From OCS116 cluster bacterium AG-390-A19 (GTDB lineage: Bacteria > Pseudomonadota > Alphaproteobacteria > MED-G09): DNA of 64,000 nucleotides. Position 1 is the stretch's first letter. Every line of letters begins with the position of its first letter. Location: positions 203,616 through 267,615 of the forward strand of contig QCGV01000001.1 in the NCBI GenBank assembly GCA_003278145.1, written 5' to 3'. Shown in pieces: positions 29,679 through 38,813 of this stretch. Below the pieces are notes generated by a model. That model was not told the origin of the DNA. It saw only the letters and a program-made list of their open reading frames with translations, and made no database searches. The translations under genes and the position numbers were made by a program.

Positions 29679-29692
29679 GCATAGCTTATTAA

Positions 29693-31381
29693 ATGGAAAA
29701 ATGGATTTATAGTTTTAACAAGAGTATTGATGAAATAGAAAATCCATCTGAATTATTGGGGAATAAAGGCGCAAGCTTAAATTTAATGACAGGTTTAGAT
29801 TTGCCTGTTCCTCAGGGTTTTACAATACTTACAAAACTAAATCATTATTTTCAAAGAAATAAATCCTTTCCAAATGAATTTGAGAATGAATTAATTAATA
29901 ATATTTTTAATTTAGAAAAAATATCAAACTGTAAATTTGGTTCTAGTACAAATCCTTTGTTGCTCTCTGTAAGGTCTGGATCACAAAAATCTATGCCTGG
30001 TATGCTTGATACAATTCTAAATATTGGATTTAACAGAAAAGTATTAGAGTTTTACGAAAAACAAAATAAACCTCTATTTGCTTGGGATACATGGCGACGT
30101 TTTCTTCATATGTTTTCACATGTGGTATATAAGATTGAACATTTTTATTTCGATGAGATTTTAGATAGCTACCTTTTGGGCGCAGGTCTTCAATTTGAGA
30201 AAGATTTGGAGGTAAATGATATCCAGGAAATTTGTAGTCAGTATTTAACCTTGATCGAGGATAGGATTGGTAAACCTTTTCCAGAGGATGTCAATGAACA
30301 ACTTATGCTTGGTATCAAAGCAGTTATGGAGTCATGGTTTAATGAGAGAGCAATCGACTATAGAAGAATAAACGATATTCCTGAAGATTTTGGTACAGCT
30401 GTAAATATTCAAAGAATGGTTTTTGGTAATTTAGATGATGAAAGTGCAACAGGTGTTGTATTCTCCAGGAATCCTCAGGATGGAAAGAAAAGGTTAAAAG
30501 GTGAGTATATTATTAGATCTCAGGGTGAAGATATTGTATCTGGCTTTAAGACGCCTTGGGCTATAAGTAATATTGACAAAGGCGAGTCCTCATCAACAAT
30601 TTTATCATTAGAGGAAAAATTTCCTATTTGTTATAAAGAGTTAGAGAAATTTTCTCAAAAATTAGAAAATTATTTTTCATGCGTTCAAGATATTGAATTT
30701 ACTATTGAAGCAGGAAAATTATGGATTTTACAATCAAGAAGAGCGGAATCAAATATTGAGGCCTCTCTAGTAATTTTTTGTGATATGGTTAAAGAGGGGT
30801 TAATTACAAAACAGGAAGTAATTTTATCCTTAGATATAGAGAAAATTGAAAAATTATTATCACCTATTATTGATCCAAAAAATAAAAATGAAATATTAAC
30901 TAGAGGTCTTCCAGCTTCTCTAGGTGTGGTATCAGGGATGGTGGTATTTGACTTTGAAACTTTAATAAAATTTAAGAATAAAAAACAGAAAACAATCCTA
31001 GTTTTAAAAGAGACAAATGCAAATGATATTAAAGCGATGCATGCCTCATCTGGTATTTTAACTTCTCAAGGTGGCATGACAAGCCATGCTGCGGTAGTAG
31101 CAAGAGGTCTTGGCAAAACATGTGTTACTGGTGCAAGAGATATAAAAATTGATACAGACAATAAGAGATTTCATTGTGGAGGTAAATTCATAACCGAGGG
31201 ACAAATTATTACTATCAATGGCGAAAATGGTGAGGTATTACTTGGAGAAACCCCAACAATTATTCCTGATTTACCTAAATCACTGAATAAAATTTTGATT
31301 TGGTGTAAGGAAATTAATAAAAATCAAACTGATAATATTTTTGTTTTTCTTAGTAAGACCAAGGAAATTATTAATCAATAA
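29693..31381 (+). CDS. Pyruvate phosphate dikinase N-terminal and phosphohistidine domains only (C-terminal PEP/pyruvate domain absent)
   Basis: The 562-residue protein aligns by eye to the first two thirds of PPDK: an ATP-binding region (LGNKGASLNLMTGLDLPVPQGF, LLSVRSGSQKSMPGMLDTILNIG, ATGVVFSRNPQDGKKRLKGEY, RSQGEDIVSGFKTP, LWILQSRRAE) and the swivelling phosphohistidine domain (LTSQGGMTSHAAVVARGLGKT) with His465. Full PPDKs are about 870-890 residues. This one ends about 40 residues into the linker (ILIWCKEINKNQ) and lacks the TIM barrel that binds pyruvate/PEP. The convergent SDR gene ends 6 bp later, leaving no room for a frameshifted remnant. It may be a relic, or a dikinase half working with a separate partner. 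Confidence 0.9.
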   Translation: MEKWIYSFNKSIDEIENPSELLGNKGASLNLMTGLDLPVPQGFTILTKLNHYFQRNKSFPNEFENELINNIFNLEKISNCKFGSSTNPLLLSVRSGSQKSMPGMLDTILNIGFNRKVLEFYEKQNKPLFAWDTWRRFLHMFSHVVYKIEHFYFDEILDSYLLGAGLQFEKDLEVNDIQEICSQYLTLIEDRIGKPFPEDVNEQLMLGIKAVMESWFNERAIDYRRINDIPEDFGTAVNIQRMVFGNLDDESATGVVFSRNPQDGKKRLKGEYIIRSQGEDIVSGFKTPWAISNIDKGESSSTILSLEEKFPICYKELEKFSQKLENYFSCVQDIEFTIEAGKLWILQSRRAESNIEASLVIFCDMVKEGLITKQEVILSLDIEKIEKLLSPIIDPKNKNEILTRGLPASLGVVSGMVVFDFETLIKFKNKKQKTILVLKETNANDIKAMHASSGILTSQGGMTSHAAVVARGLGKTCVTGARDIKIDTDNKRFHCGGKFITEGQIITINGENGEVLLGETPTIIPDLPKSLNKILIWCKEINKNQTDNIFVFLSKTKEIINQ

Positions 31382-31387
31382 TTTTTA

Positions 31388-32170
31388 TTAATCATTACTT
31401 AAAGGCCCTGATGTTTTTAGTATTTCTCGAGCATTTAGAGGATTTTTTGCAACTTCCTTTTCAAGATCCTCTAATTCTTTAGGAACATACCAATGAATTT
31501 TATCAGAGTTATAGGCATTCCAAACAGTTTTTGCAATTTCGTCAGATGAAATTAATCTCCAAATACCATCTTTTGGTAAATTTTCTCTAATTTCCTCACT
31601 TATCATAGGTGTATCAATTACTCCAGGAAGTATATCTGCCGCTCTAGAGTTAAATCTTTGAAATTCTGATGAAAGTGACTCGGTTAAACCTTTTACAGCA
31701 TGTTTTGAGGCAGAATATGAAGCAATCATCTCCATTCCCATTATTCCAGAGCTAGAAGAAGTTGTAATGCAAAGAGAATTGGACGTATTCTTTAATAAAT
31801 TTGATGCAGAATATATTCCATTTATAACTCCAATAATATTTATGTTAATAATTTCCATATGAGTTTCATAAGGTATTTCATCAAAAAATCCCCCTTGAGT
31901 AATTCCTGCATTGTTGAAAAGTATATCTAGTTTCCCTCCAGATTTTGATGAAAAATTGTTTATACATTCTTGAAAATTTTCTTTATTTGTTACGTCTAAT
32001 ACTTCGTAGATTATATTTTCATTACCAAGTTCACCTTCCAATTCTAATAGATTTTCTTTATTATTGTCATAACAACCCACAAACCAATTTTTATTCAGAA
32101 ATAATTTTGCTGTTGAGCGTCCCATTCCACCTGCTGCACCAGTTATAAAAATTGATTTTGAATTATTCAT
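31388..32170 (-). CDS. Short-chain dehydrogenase/reductase (SDR), substrate unknown
   Basis: A classical SDR of 260 residues. The cofactor motif is TGAAGGMGRSTAKLF, the structural motif NNAG is present, and the catalytic Ser...YxxxK is seen in ITTSSSSGIMGM and YSASKHAVKGL. An Asp (CYDNN) at the end of the second strand suggests NAD(H) preference. The last gene of the ygfZ-nadA-nadC-SDR run, 10 bp after nadC. Nothing in the sequence fixes the substrate. Confidence 0.85.
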   Translation of the reverse strand: MNNSKSIFITGAAGGMGRSTAKLFLNKNWFVGCYDNNKENLLELEGELGNENIIYEVLDVTNKENFQECINNFSSKSGGKLDILFNNAGITQGGFFDEIPYETHMEIININIIGVINGIYSASNLLKNTSNSLCITTSSSSGIMGMEMIASYSASKHAVKGLTESLSSEFQRFNSRAADILPGVIDTPMISEEIRENLPKDGIWRLISSDEIAKTVWNAYNSDKIHWYVPKELEDLEKEVAKNPLNAREILKTSGPLSND

Positions 32171-32180
32171 TTTGAATACC

Positions 32181-33029
32181 CTAAGAAAAATCTAGACCTA
32201 TATCTAGAGATGGTGATGAGTGAGTTATCCAACCGGATGAAATTAAATTTACACCAGTCTTTGCAATTTCAAGAATAGAGCTTTTTGTTATTTTACCAGA
32301 TGCCTCTAATATTTTATTTTTTTTATTTAAGCTAACTGCCTTTATAAGGTCTTCTAATTCAAAATTATCTAAAAGAATTGCATCAGCTGTGGTTTCTAGC
32401 GCCTCTTTGTATTGATCAAGATTATCAACCTCAACCTCTATATTAACCATATGACCACATTTTGATCTTGCTAAAGATACTGAATTACTTAAAGAGCCTG
32501 AAAGGGCTAGATGATTATCTTTTATTAATATTCCATCATAAAGGCCAAAACGATGATTCATACCACCACCATCTTTCACAGCAAATTTTTCCAATATTCT
32601 AAGATTTGGAGTAGTTTTTCTTGTTGAAACAATTTTTGTATTTGTTTTCGAAATTAAATTTACCATTTCATTTGTTGCTGATGCTATTCCTGATAAATGA
32701 CTTAGAAAATTTAAAGCAGTTCTTTCGGCACTTAGTATCGAGGAAGCAGTCCCTCTTACAGTTGCAATAATATCGCCTTCTTTTACAGGTGAGCCATTAG
32801 TTAATTTTTTTTCAAAAACCAAACTATTATCAAGAAGATTAAACGATAATTCAGCAACTTTTATTCCAGAAACAATTCCTTTTGATCTAGATTTTAAAAC
32901 AAAGCTACTTTCAATGCTCTTATCAATAATTGAACTACTAGTAATATCACCTTGTTGACCTAAGTCTTCATATAATGCATTTTTTACAATTTTCTCTAAC
33001 GAAAATCCTAATGGATTGCTTTCAATCAT
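32181..33029 (-). CDS. nadC: Nicotinate-nucleotide pyrophosphorylase (carboxylating)
   Basis: NadC converts quinolinate and PRPP to nicotinate mononucleotide in de novo NAD synthesis. The 282-residue protein has ALYEDLGQQGDITSSSI, LNFLSHLSGIASAT, the PRPP/quinolinate segment VSTRKTTPNLRILEKFAVKDGG and MNHRFGLYDGILIKDNH, and ends with GWITHSSPSLDIGLDF. It overlaps nadA by 4 bp (ATGA), so the two are translationally coupled. No nadB (L-aspartate oxidase) lies beside them. Confidence 0.96.
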   Translation of the reverse strand: MIESNPLGFSLEKIVKNALYEDLGQQGDITSSSIIDKSIESSFVLKSRSKGIVSGIKVAELSFNLLDNSLVFEKKLTNGSPVKEGDIIATVRGTASSILSAERTALNFLSHLSGIASATNEMVNLISKTNTKIVSTRKTTPNLRILEKFAVKDGGGMNHRFGLYDGILIKDNHLALSGSLSNSVSLARSKCGHMVNIEVEVDNLDQYKEALETTADAILLDNFELEDLIKAVSLNKKNKILEASGKITKSSILEIAKTGVNLISSGWITHSSPSLDIGLDFS

Positions 33030-34075
33030 AATTCAATCATTTTAACAATTGCTTGCTTTGCTTTAATTGCAATTTCTGGATTAATTTTTATTTCTGTCTT
33101 TTTGTTCCAGAGTGATTCAAGAATATTTTCTAAATTTATTGTTTTCATATGAGGACATAAATTACATGGTCTTACAAAATTTACATTTGGATTTTCAACA
33201 GAAATATTATCACTCATTGAGCATTCCGTAACCATTAAAACTTTTTTTGGTTGGTTGTCTTTAACCCAATTAATCATAGCTGATGTTGAGCCTGAAAAAT
33301 CTGATTGAGCTACAACTTCCGGAGAACACTCAGGGTGGGCTATAACTTTAACACCAGGTTCATTTTCTCTAAACTCAACTATTTCTTCAGGAGTAAATTC
33401 TTCATGAACTTCACATCTACCTTTCCACATAATGATTTTCTTTTTTGTTTCTTTTGCAATATTCATTGCAAGATATTCATCAGGTAAAAATATAATTTCC
33501 TTAGATTCTAGAGAATTAACTATATCAAGTGCATTTGATGATGTGCAGCAAATATCTGACTCAGCCTTGACTTCGGCTGATGTATTAACATAAGTAACAA
33601 CAGGGATATTTGGATTTTCCTTTTTTATTTTTCTAACATCTTCCCCAGTTATTGACTCTGCTAAAGAACATCCTGCCTCCATACTAGGTATAAGCACAGT
33701 TTTATCCATATTTAAAAGTTTTGAGGTTTCTGCCATGAAGTGAACACCACATTGTAAAATTATATCTGCATTTACATTTCCCGCTTCTTTGGCTAACTGC
33801 AAAGAGTCACCTCTGATATCACTAATGCAATGAAATATTTCTGGAGTTTGATAATTGTGTGCTAAAATAACTGCATTCATATCTTTTTTAAGAATATTAA
33901 TTGCTTTTATATATGGTGCAAAAAAAGGCCACTCAATTTCAGGAATAACTCTAGAAACTTTGCTATATTGATCTGCAGTTTCTTCAAGCATTTTTCCTGA
34001 CCAAGAAATATTCATTTCTTTTAGTATTTCAGGACCTGATAAAAAATCTTTATTTTTTGTATTTTGTTCTTTCAT
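33026..34075 (-). CDS. nadA: Quinolinate synthase NadA
   Basis: NadA condenses iminoaspartate with dihydroxyacetone phosphate to quinolinate using a [4Fe-4S] cluster. The 349-residue protein has AVILAHNYQTPEIFHCISD, the region QCGVHFMAETSKLLNMDKTV (first cluster Cys), EAGCSLAES, the middle Cys in RCEVHEEF or HPECSPEV, and the last in CNLCPHMKTINLENI. Iminoaspartate must come from NadB or an aspartate dehydrogenase encoded elsewhere. It lies 12 bp after ygfZ, itself an Fe-S-enzyme maturation factor. Confidence 0.96.
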   Translation of the reverse strand: MKEQNTKNKDFLSGPEILKEMNISWSGKMLEETADQYSKVSRVIPEIEWPFFAPYIKAINILKKDMNAVILAHNYQTPEIFHCISDIRGDSLQLAKEAGNVNADIILQCGVHFMAETSKLLNMDKTVLIPSMEAGCSLAESITGEDVRKIKKENPNIPVVTYVNTSAEVKAESDICCTSSNALDIVNSLESKEIIFLPDEYLAMNIAKETKKKIIMWKGRCEVHEEFTPEEIVEFRENEPGVKVIAHPECSPEVVAQSDFSGSTSAMINWVKDNQPKKVLMVTECSMSDNISVENPNVNFVRPCNLCPHMKTINLENILESLWNKKTEIKINPEIAIKAKQAIVKMIEL

Positions 34076-34087
34076 TTTTTCTAATAT

Positions 34088-34906
34088 CTAAACTGGGAAG
34101 AATTTTGGCAGATTAATCTCAATATTCTTTTTTTCTGTTTTACTTGTAATTGTGATTTTCTCTCTTTCGGGATTAATAAGTTTATCTATTTTGATTAGAG
34201 CTATACCATAATCTTCTATTTTCTTTATCACCGTACCAATTGTTCGATCATTATAAACTAATTCATCATTGTTAGTAAAGTTGTCGTTACTTTTAAAACT
34301 AACAATTCTTTTCTTAACTTTCCCTTTTCTATACATTCTAGAGCAAACTTCTTGGCCTATAAAACATCCCTTTTGAAAATCAATTCCATTTAAGTAGTCT
34401 AAATTCGCTTCAATAGGAAAAATTTCGCCAGGTTTTATTTCATTACCAATTTCAGCAACCCCTAATTTAACTAGTTTCTTTTCATATATATTTATATCAT
34501 TTGAATAATTTTTATAGCTAGAGTTTAGAATTTTTCTTAAACCTAGAGCAGCTAATCTTGGATCACTATTTTCATTATTTTCATCTTCTTTATCTAAATC
34601 AACAAAAACTGATAAATCCTCATTTTTAATTAACTTCACATCCGACCTTAATTTATACATATTTAATAACTTAATAAAATTATCGATATTTGATTTAGAA
34701 ACATCAATTAAAAAATTATTATTTTTTTTTGAAATAATAAAATCGTAAAGTAATTTACCTTGGGGTGTTAGAATTGATCCATAAGCTAATTTATTGTTAA
34801 TATTATCAATATTACAGGTAACTATTCCTTGAAGAAATTTTTCGCTATCTTTACCCTCAATCGAGAGAATTGAACGATTAGGTAATTTTATTAACTCTCT
34901 ATTCAT
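34088..34906 (-). CDS. ygfZ: YgfZ/GcvT-domain folate-binding protein (Fe-S cluster maintenance)
   Basis: YgfZ (IBA57 family) is a tetrahydrofolate-binding protein needed by some Fe-S enzymes. The 272-residue protein has the N-terminal segment LSIEGKDSEKFLQGIVTCNI, LTPQGKLLYDFIIS, and the family signature FQKGCFIGQEVCSRMYRKGK (KGCFxGQE). It is the first gene of the ygfZ-nadA-nadC-SDR run, placing an Fe-S helper beside the Fe-S enzyme NadA. Divergent from pyrC with 61 bp between the starts. Confidence 0.93.
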   Translation of the reverse strand: MNRELIKLPNRSILSIEGKDSEKFLQGIVTCNIDNINNKLAYGSILTPQGKLLYDFIISKKNNNFLIDVSKSNIDNFIKLLNMYKLRSDVKLIKNEDLSVFVDLDKEDENNENSDPRLAALGLRKILNSSYKNYSNDINIYEKKLVKLGVAEIGNEIKPGEIFPIEANLDYLNGIDFQKGCFIGQEVCSRMYRKGKVKKRIVSFKSNDNFTNNDELVYNDRTIGTVIKKIEDYGIALIKIDKLINPEREKITITSKTEKKNIEINLPKFFPV

Positions 34907-34967
34907 AATGATATTAGTCTTTCATAATTATAGTTATCAATTATAATAAATTAGGGTAAAAGAAACA

Positions 34968-36281
34968 ATGTCGTTTGATACAATCTATAAAGGGTCATCA
35001 ATTGTGACCCATGATAAAACATATATTTCAGATATTGCTGTTAAAGACGGAAAGATTGTCAAGCTAGGTAATTTATCTAAAGAAAATGCAAATCAAATCA
35101 TTGATCTTACAAACCTTCATTTATTACCTGGTGTGATAGATACCCAAGTTCATTTTAGAGAACCAGGTTTAGAGCATAAGGAAGATTTAAATACTGGTAC
35201 AAAAGGCGCTGTTCTAGGTGGTATAACTGGTGTATTTGAAATGCCTAATACTAATCCAGCAACAACTAATGAAAGTGCTTTAAAAGAGAAATTAAGAAGA
35301 GCTGAAGGAAGACTTTTTTGTGATTATGCTTTCTACGCCGGTGGAACTGAAGAAAATTATAGAGAATTGCCTGAGTTAGAAAAAATTCCTGGTTGTTGTG
35401 GGGTGAAGGTTTTTATGGGTTTAAGCGTTGGTTCTTTATTGGTAACCGATGAAAGTGATTTAAATAATATTGTCTCAAGTATTAATAATAGAGCCTCTTT
35501 TCATTGCGAAGATCAAGATCTCTTGGAGGAAAGAATAGAGTTTCAAATTCCTGGTAATATAAATTCTCATGAAGTTTGGAGAAATGATGAGCAATGCTTT
35601 AAGGCAACAAAAAGAATAGTAGATATTGCTAGAAAGAATAAAAAAAATATTCATATACTTCATGTCTCAACTGGGCAGGAGATTGAATTTTTATCAAAAA
35701 ATAAAGATGTTGCTTCAGTTGAAATCACACCACAACATTTAACTCTAAATGCACCTGATTGTTATGATAATCTTGGTAGTTATGCTCAAATGAATCCACC
35801 CATAAGAGACTTAAATCATCAAAAAAAATTATGGGAAGGAATTAATAACGGAACAGCAGATATAATTGGATCTGATCATGCTCCTCACACAGTTGAAGAA
35901 AAAAGTGCTGATTACCCAAATTCACCATCAGGCATGCCAGGTGTTCAAACCCTTGTTCCGATAATGTTAAATCATGTTAATAATGGGAAGTTAACATTAG
36001 AGAGATTTGTTGAATTAACTAGCTACAATCCTTCTGAATTATTTAAAATAAAAGGAAAAGGTAGAATAGCAATTGGATATGATGCTGATTTTACTATTGT
36101 AGATATGAATAAAGAGAGAGTAATTACTAACGATTGGATAGCTAGTAAATGTGGTTGGACACCATATAATAATATGAAAGTTAAAGGCTGGCCTATAATG
36201 ACTGTTATACGAGATAACATTGTTATGAAGGATGATATTATTTTTGAACCTTTAGGCGAACCAATGAATTTTTTTAGATGA
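34968..36281 (+). CDS. pyrC: Dihydroorotase
   Basis: An amidohydrolase-superfamily dihydroorotase (437 aa) that interconverts carbamoyl aspartate and dihydroorotate. Zinc-site motifs: GVIDTQVHFREPGLEHKE, FEMPNTNP, the carboxylated-lysine region CGVKVFMG, ILHVSTGQEIEF, and IIGSDHAPHT. It resembles class I (PyrC-like, AllB-related) enzymes. An allantoinase role cannot be fully excluded, but carAB in the same window and the HFREPG motif favour pyrimidine synthesis. acuI follows after 10 bp. Confidence 0.9.
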   Translation: MSFDTIYKGSSIVTHDKTYISDIAVKDGKIVKLGNLSKENANQIIDLTNLHLLPGVIDTQVHFREPGLEHKEDLNTGTKGAVLGGITGVFEMPNTNPATTNESALKEKLRRAEGRLFCDYAFYAGGTEENYRELPELEKIPGCCGVKVFMGLSVGSLLVTDESDLNNIVSSINNRASFHCEDQDLLEERIEFQIPGNINSHEVWRNDEQCFKATKRIVDIARKNKKNIHILHVSTGQEIEFLSKNKDVASVEITPQHLTLNAPDCYDNLGSYAQMNPPIRDLNHQKKLWEGINNGTADIIGSDHAPHTVEEKSADYPNSPSGMPGVQTLVPIMLNHVNNGKLTLERFVELTSYNPSELFKIKGKGRIAIGYDADFTIVDMNKERVITNDWIASKCGWTPYNNMKVKGWPIMTVIRDNIVMKDDIIFEPLGEPMNFFR

Positions 36282-36291
36282 GGATGATACT

Positions 36292-37281
36292 ATGACAGAA
36301 TTATTTAAAGCATTAAAAATTGAAAAAAATGAAGAGCACCAAGAAATTAACCTTGTTGAGATCTCAGAGGATGATCTCATGGAGGGAAATGTTGTTGTTG
36401 ATGTTACTCACTCTACATTGAACTACAAGGACGGTCTTGCAATGACAGGATCTTCTCCAATAGTGAGAAACTTCCCTATGATTCCAGGAATTGATTTTAG
36501 CGGAGTTGTAAGGTCTTCAGAGGATTTAGAATTTTCTAAAGGTGATAGAGTTGTATTAAATGGTTATGGTTTGTCTGAAAGTCATTATGGTGGATACTCT
36601 GAGAGAGCGCGTGTAAATTCAAAACATTTATTAAAATTACCTGAAAATATATCTAATCATCAAGCTATGCAAATTGGTACAGCAGGTTATACAGCTATGT
36701 TATGCGTTCTTGGTCTTGAAGATTTTGGGATCACACCAAAGAGCGGAGAAATTCTTGTAACAGGAGCTTCAGGAGGTGTCGGATCTGTAGCTATTTCTAT
36801 CCTTTCAGGTCTTGGTTTTTCTGTAATTGCTTCAACTGGTAGATTATCTGAAAGTGATTATTTGAAAAGTTTGGGAGCAGATACAGTGATTGATAGGAAT
36901 GAACTATCTGAACCATCAAGACCTCTTGGCAAAGAAAGATGGTCAGGTGCAGTAGACTCTGTTGGAAGTCAAACTTTATCAAATGTTATTGCTCAAACAA
37001 AATATGGTGGTGCGGTTTCAGCATGTGGTCTTGCACAAGGTATGGATTTACCTTCTACTGTTTTACCTTTTATTTTAAGGGGTGTTTCATTAATTGGTAT
37101 AGATTCTGTAATGGCACCAATGTCAAAAAGAGAAAGAGCTTGGGATCGTTTGAGTAAAGATTTAGATATGGAAAAGTTAGCTCAAATGGTTGTTGAAACT
37201 GATCTTGATAAAGTTCAAGATTTTGCTCAACCTATTTTGGATGGAAAAGTAAGGGGAAGGGTGGTGGTTAATATTTCTTAA
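36292..37281 (+). CDS. acuI: AcuI/YhdH-type NADPH-dependent acrylyl-CoA reductase-like protein
   Basis: A 329-residue MDR-superfamily quinone oxidoreductase of the YhdH/AcuI subfamily, whose characterised members reduce acryloyl-CoA to propionyl-CoA, for example when DMSP is degraded by the cleavage route. Visible: STLNYKDGLAMTGSSPIVRNFPMIPGIDFSG (family signature), the Rossmann motif VTGASGGVGSVAISIL, and WSGAVDSVGSQTL. A GAGG site precedes the ATG. It lies just after pyrC, so it may be cotranscribed with it. Subfamily well supported; exact substrate inferred. Confidence 0.88.
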   Translation: MTELFKALKIEKNEEHQEINLVEISEDDLMEGNVVVDVTHSTLNYKDGLAMTGSSPIVRNFPMIPGIDFSGVVRSSEDLEFSKGDRVVLNGYGLSESHYGGYSERARVNSKHLLKLPENISNHQAMQIGTAGYTAMLCVLGLEDFGITPKSGEILVTGASGGVGSVAISILSGLGFSVIASTGRLSESDYLKSLGADTVIDRNELSEPSRPLGKERWSGAVDSVGSQTLSNVIAQTKYGGAVSACGLAQGMDLPSTVLPFILRGVSLIGIDSVMAPMSKRERAWDRLSKDLDMEKLAQMVVETDLDKVQDFAQPILDGKVRGRVVVNIS

Positions 37282-37284
37282 ATC

Positions 37285-38649
37285 TTAAGATCTAACTTCT
37301 TTGAGTCTCTCCGAAATTAAAAAAGCCAAGTCAAGAGATTGGTTGGCATTTAGTCTAGGGTCGCAGTGAGTATGATATCTATCAGATAAATCTTCTTCAG
37401 AAATCTTTTGAGTTCCACCTGTACACTCAGTTACATTCTGACCAGTCATTTCAACATGAATTCCTCCAGCATATGTACCTTCTGAATTATGAATATCAAT
37501 GAAATCTTTTACTTCACTAATAATTTTATCAAGTGGTCTAGTTTTGTAACCATTTGATGATGTTATTGTATTTCCATGCATTGGGTCACAAGACCATACA
37601 ACATTTTTACCCTCTGATTTAATTAGTTTAATTAAACCTGGTAAGTGTTTTTCAACATTATTTTCTCCAAATCTTGTGATTAAGGTTAATCTACCTTCTT
37701 CATTTTCTGGATTAATAATATCGATTAATTTTATTAACTCATCTGGTTCCAAAGAGGGACCACATTTTAAACCTATAGGATTTTTCACTCCTCTAACAAA
37801 TTCAATATGTGCTCCATCAGGCTGACGTGTTCTATCTCCAATCCATAACATATGAGCTGAAGTGTCATACCACTCACCTGATGTTGAATCTAACCTCGTT
37901 AATGATTCCTCATAACCCAGTAAAAGTGACTCGTGACTTGTATAAAAATCTACTGATCTTAGTTTTGCCGTAGTTGTCGAATTAATTCCAACTGCATTCA
38001 TAAAATCAAGGGATTCCGAAATTCTCTCAGCTAGAGCTTCATATTCTTCACCTTGCTTACTTTCTTTTACAAAATCTAGGTTCCATTGATGAACATGATC
38101 AAGATTAGCATATCCACCTTGAGCGAAAGCTCTTAAAAGATTTAATGTAGAGGCTGCTTGCCTATAGGCCATTATTTGGCGTTCAGGATCAGGTTTTCTT
38201 TCTTCTAAATCAAACTCTATATTATTTATTATATCACCACGATAACTTGGTAGTTCTAGATCTCCTTTTTTTTCTACAGATGAAGATCTTGGTTTGGCAA
38301 ATTGTCCAGCCATTCTTCCAACTTTTACTACTGGTCTTCCTGCCCCATAAGTTAAGACAACTGCCATTTGTAATATTACTCGGAATGTATCTCTAATGTT
38401 ATCAGGAAGATGTTCTGCGAAGCTTTCTGCACAATCACCGCCTTGAAGAAGAAAAGCCTCGCCTCTACAAACTTTTGCTAAATCCTCTTTTAGATTTCTA
38501 GCTTCTCCAGCAAATACAAGAGGTGGATAAGAAGAAAGACGAGTTTCTACTTCATTCAAATGCTTTTGATCATCATAATCAGGAACCTGAATGATAGGTT
38601 TTTTTCTCCAGCTATCTTTTGTCCAATTATTCTTCACGCCAAACTCCAT
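37285..38649 (-). CDS. Class II 3-deoxy-7-phosphoheptulonate (DAHP) synthase
   Basis: The first enzyme of the shikimate pathway (PEP + erythrose-4-phosphate to DAHP), of the plant-like class II family. The 454-residue protein has [91 protein letters not shown] and [29 protein letters not shown]. All are hallmarks of the class; class I AroG/F/H proteins lack them. It is convergent with acuI with only 3 bp between stops. aroC, the last enzyme of the pathway, is at 50667. Confidence 0.96.
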   Translation of the reverse strand: MEFGVKNNWTKDSWRKKPIIQVPDYDDQKHLNEVETRLSSYPPLVFAGEARNLKEDLAKVCRGEAFLLQGGDCAESFAEHLPDNIRDTFRVILQMAVVLTYGAGRPVVKVGRMAGQFAKPRSSSVEKKGDLELPSYRGDIINNIEFDLEERKPDPERQIMAYRQAASTLNLLRAFAQGGYANLDHVHQWNLDFVKESKQGEEYEALAERISESLDFMNAVGINSTTTAKLRSVDFYTSHESLLLGYEESLTRLDSTSGEWYDTSAHMLWIGDRTRQPDGAHIEFVRGVKNPIGLKCGPSLEPDELIKLIDIINPENEEGRLTLITRFGENNVEKHLPGLIKLIKSEGKNVVWSCDPMHGNTITSSNGYKTRPLDKIISEVKDFIDIHNSEGTYAGGIHVEMTGQNVTECTGGTQKISEEDLSDRYHTHCDPRLNANQSLDLAFLISERLKEVRS

Positions 38650-38770
38650 AACATAGGAAAATCTATATAAATCATAAATCTATACATTAATAGTTTTTTA
38701 TGAATTTTTTATATAGTTGCTAAAAATCAAAATTGAATAATTATTTGACAAAATTTAGAAGAAAATTAGC

Positions 38771-38803
38771 CAATTAAAAAGGTCTTCAATTATGAAGACC
38801 TTT
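38771..38803 (-). terminator. Intrinsic terminator of the ACAD11-like gene
   Basis: AAAGGTCTTC (38778-38787) and GAAGACCTTT (38794-38803) pair over 10 bp around a 6 nt loop. In the minus-strand transcript the stem lies about 10 nt after the stop codon and is followed by U residues (TTTTTAATTG, 38780-38771). It separates the acyl-CoA dehydrogenase from the downstream DAHP synthase gene. Confidence 0.85.
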
Positions 38804-38813
38804 AAATTTGTTA

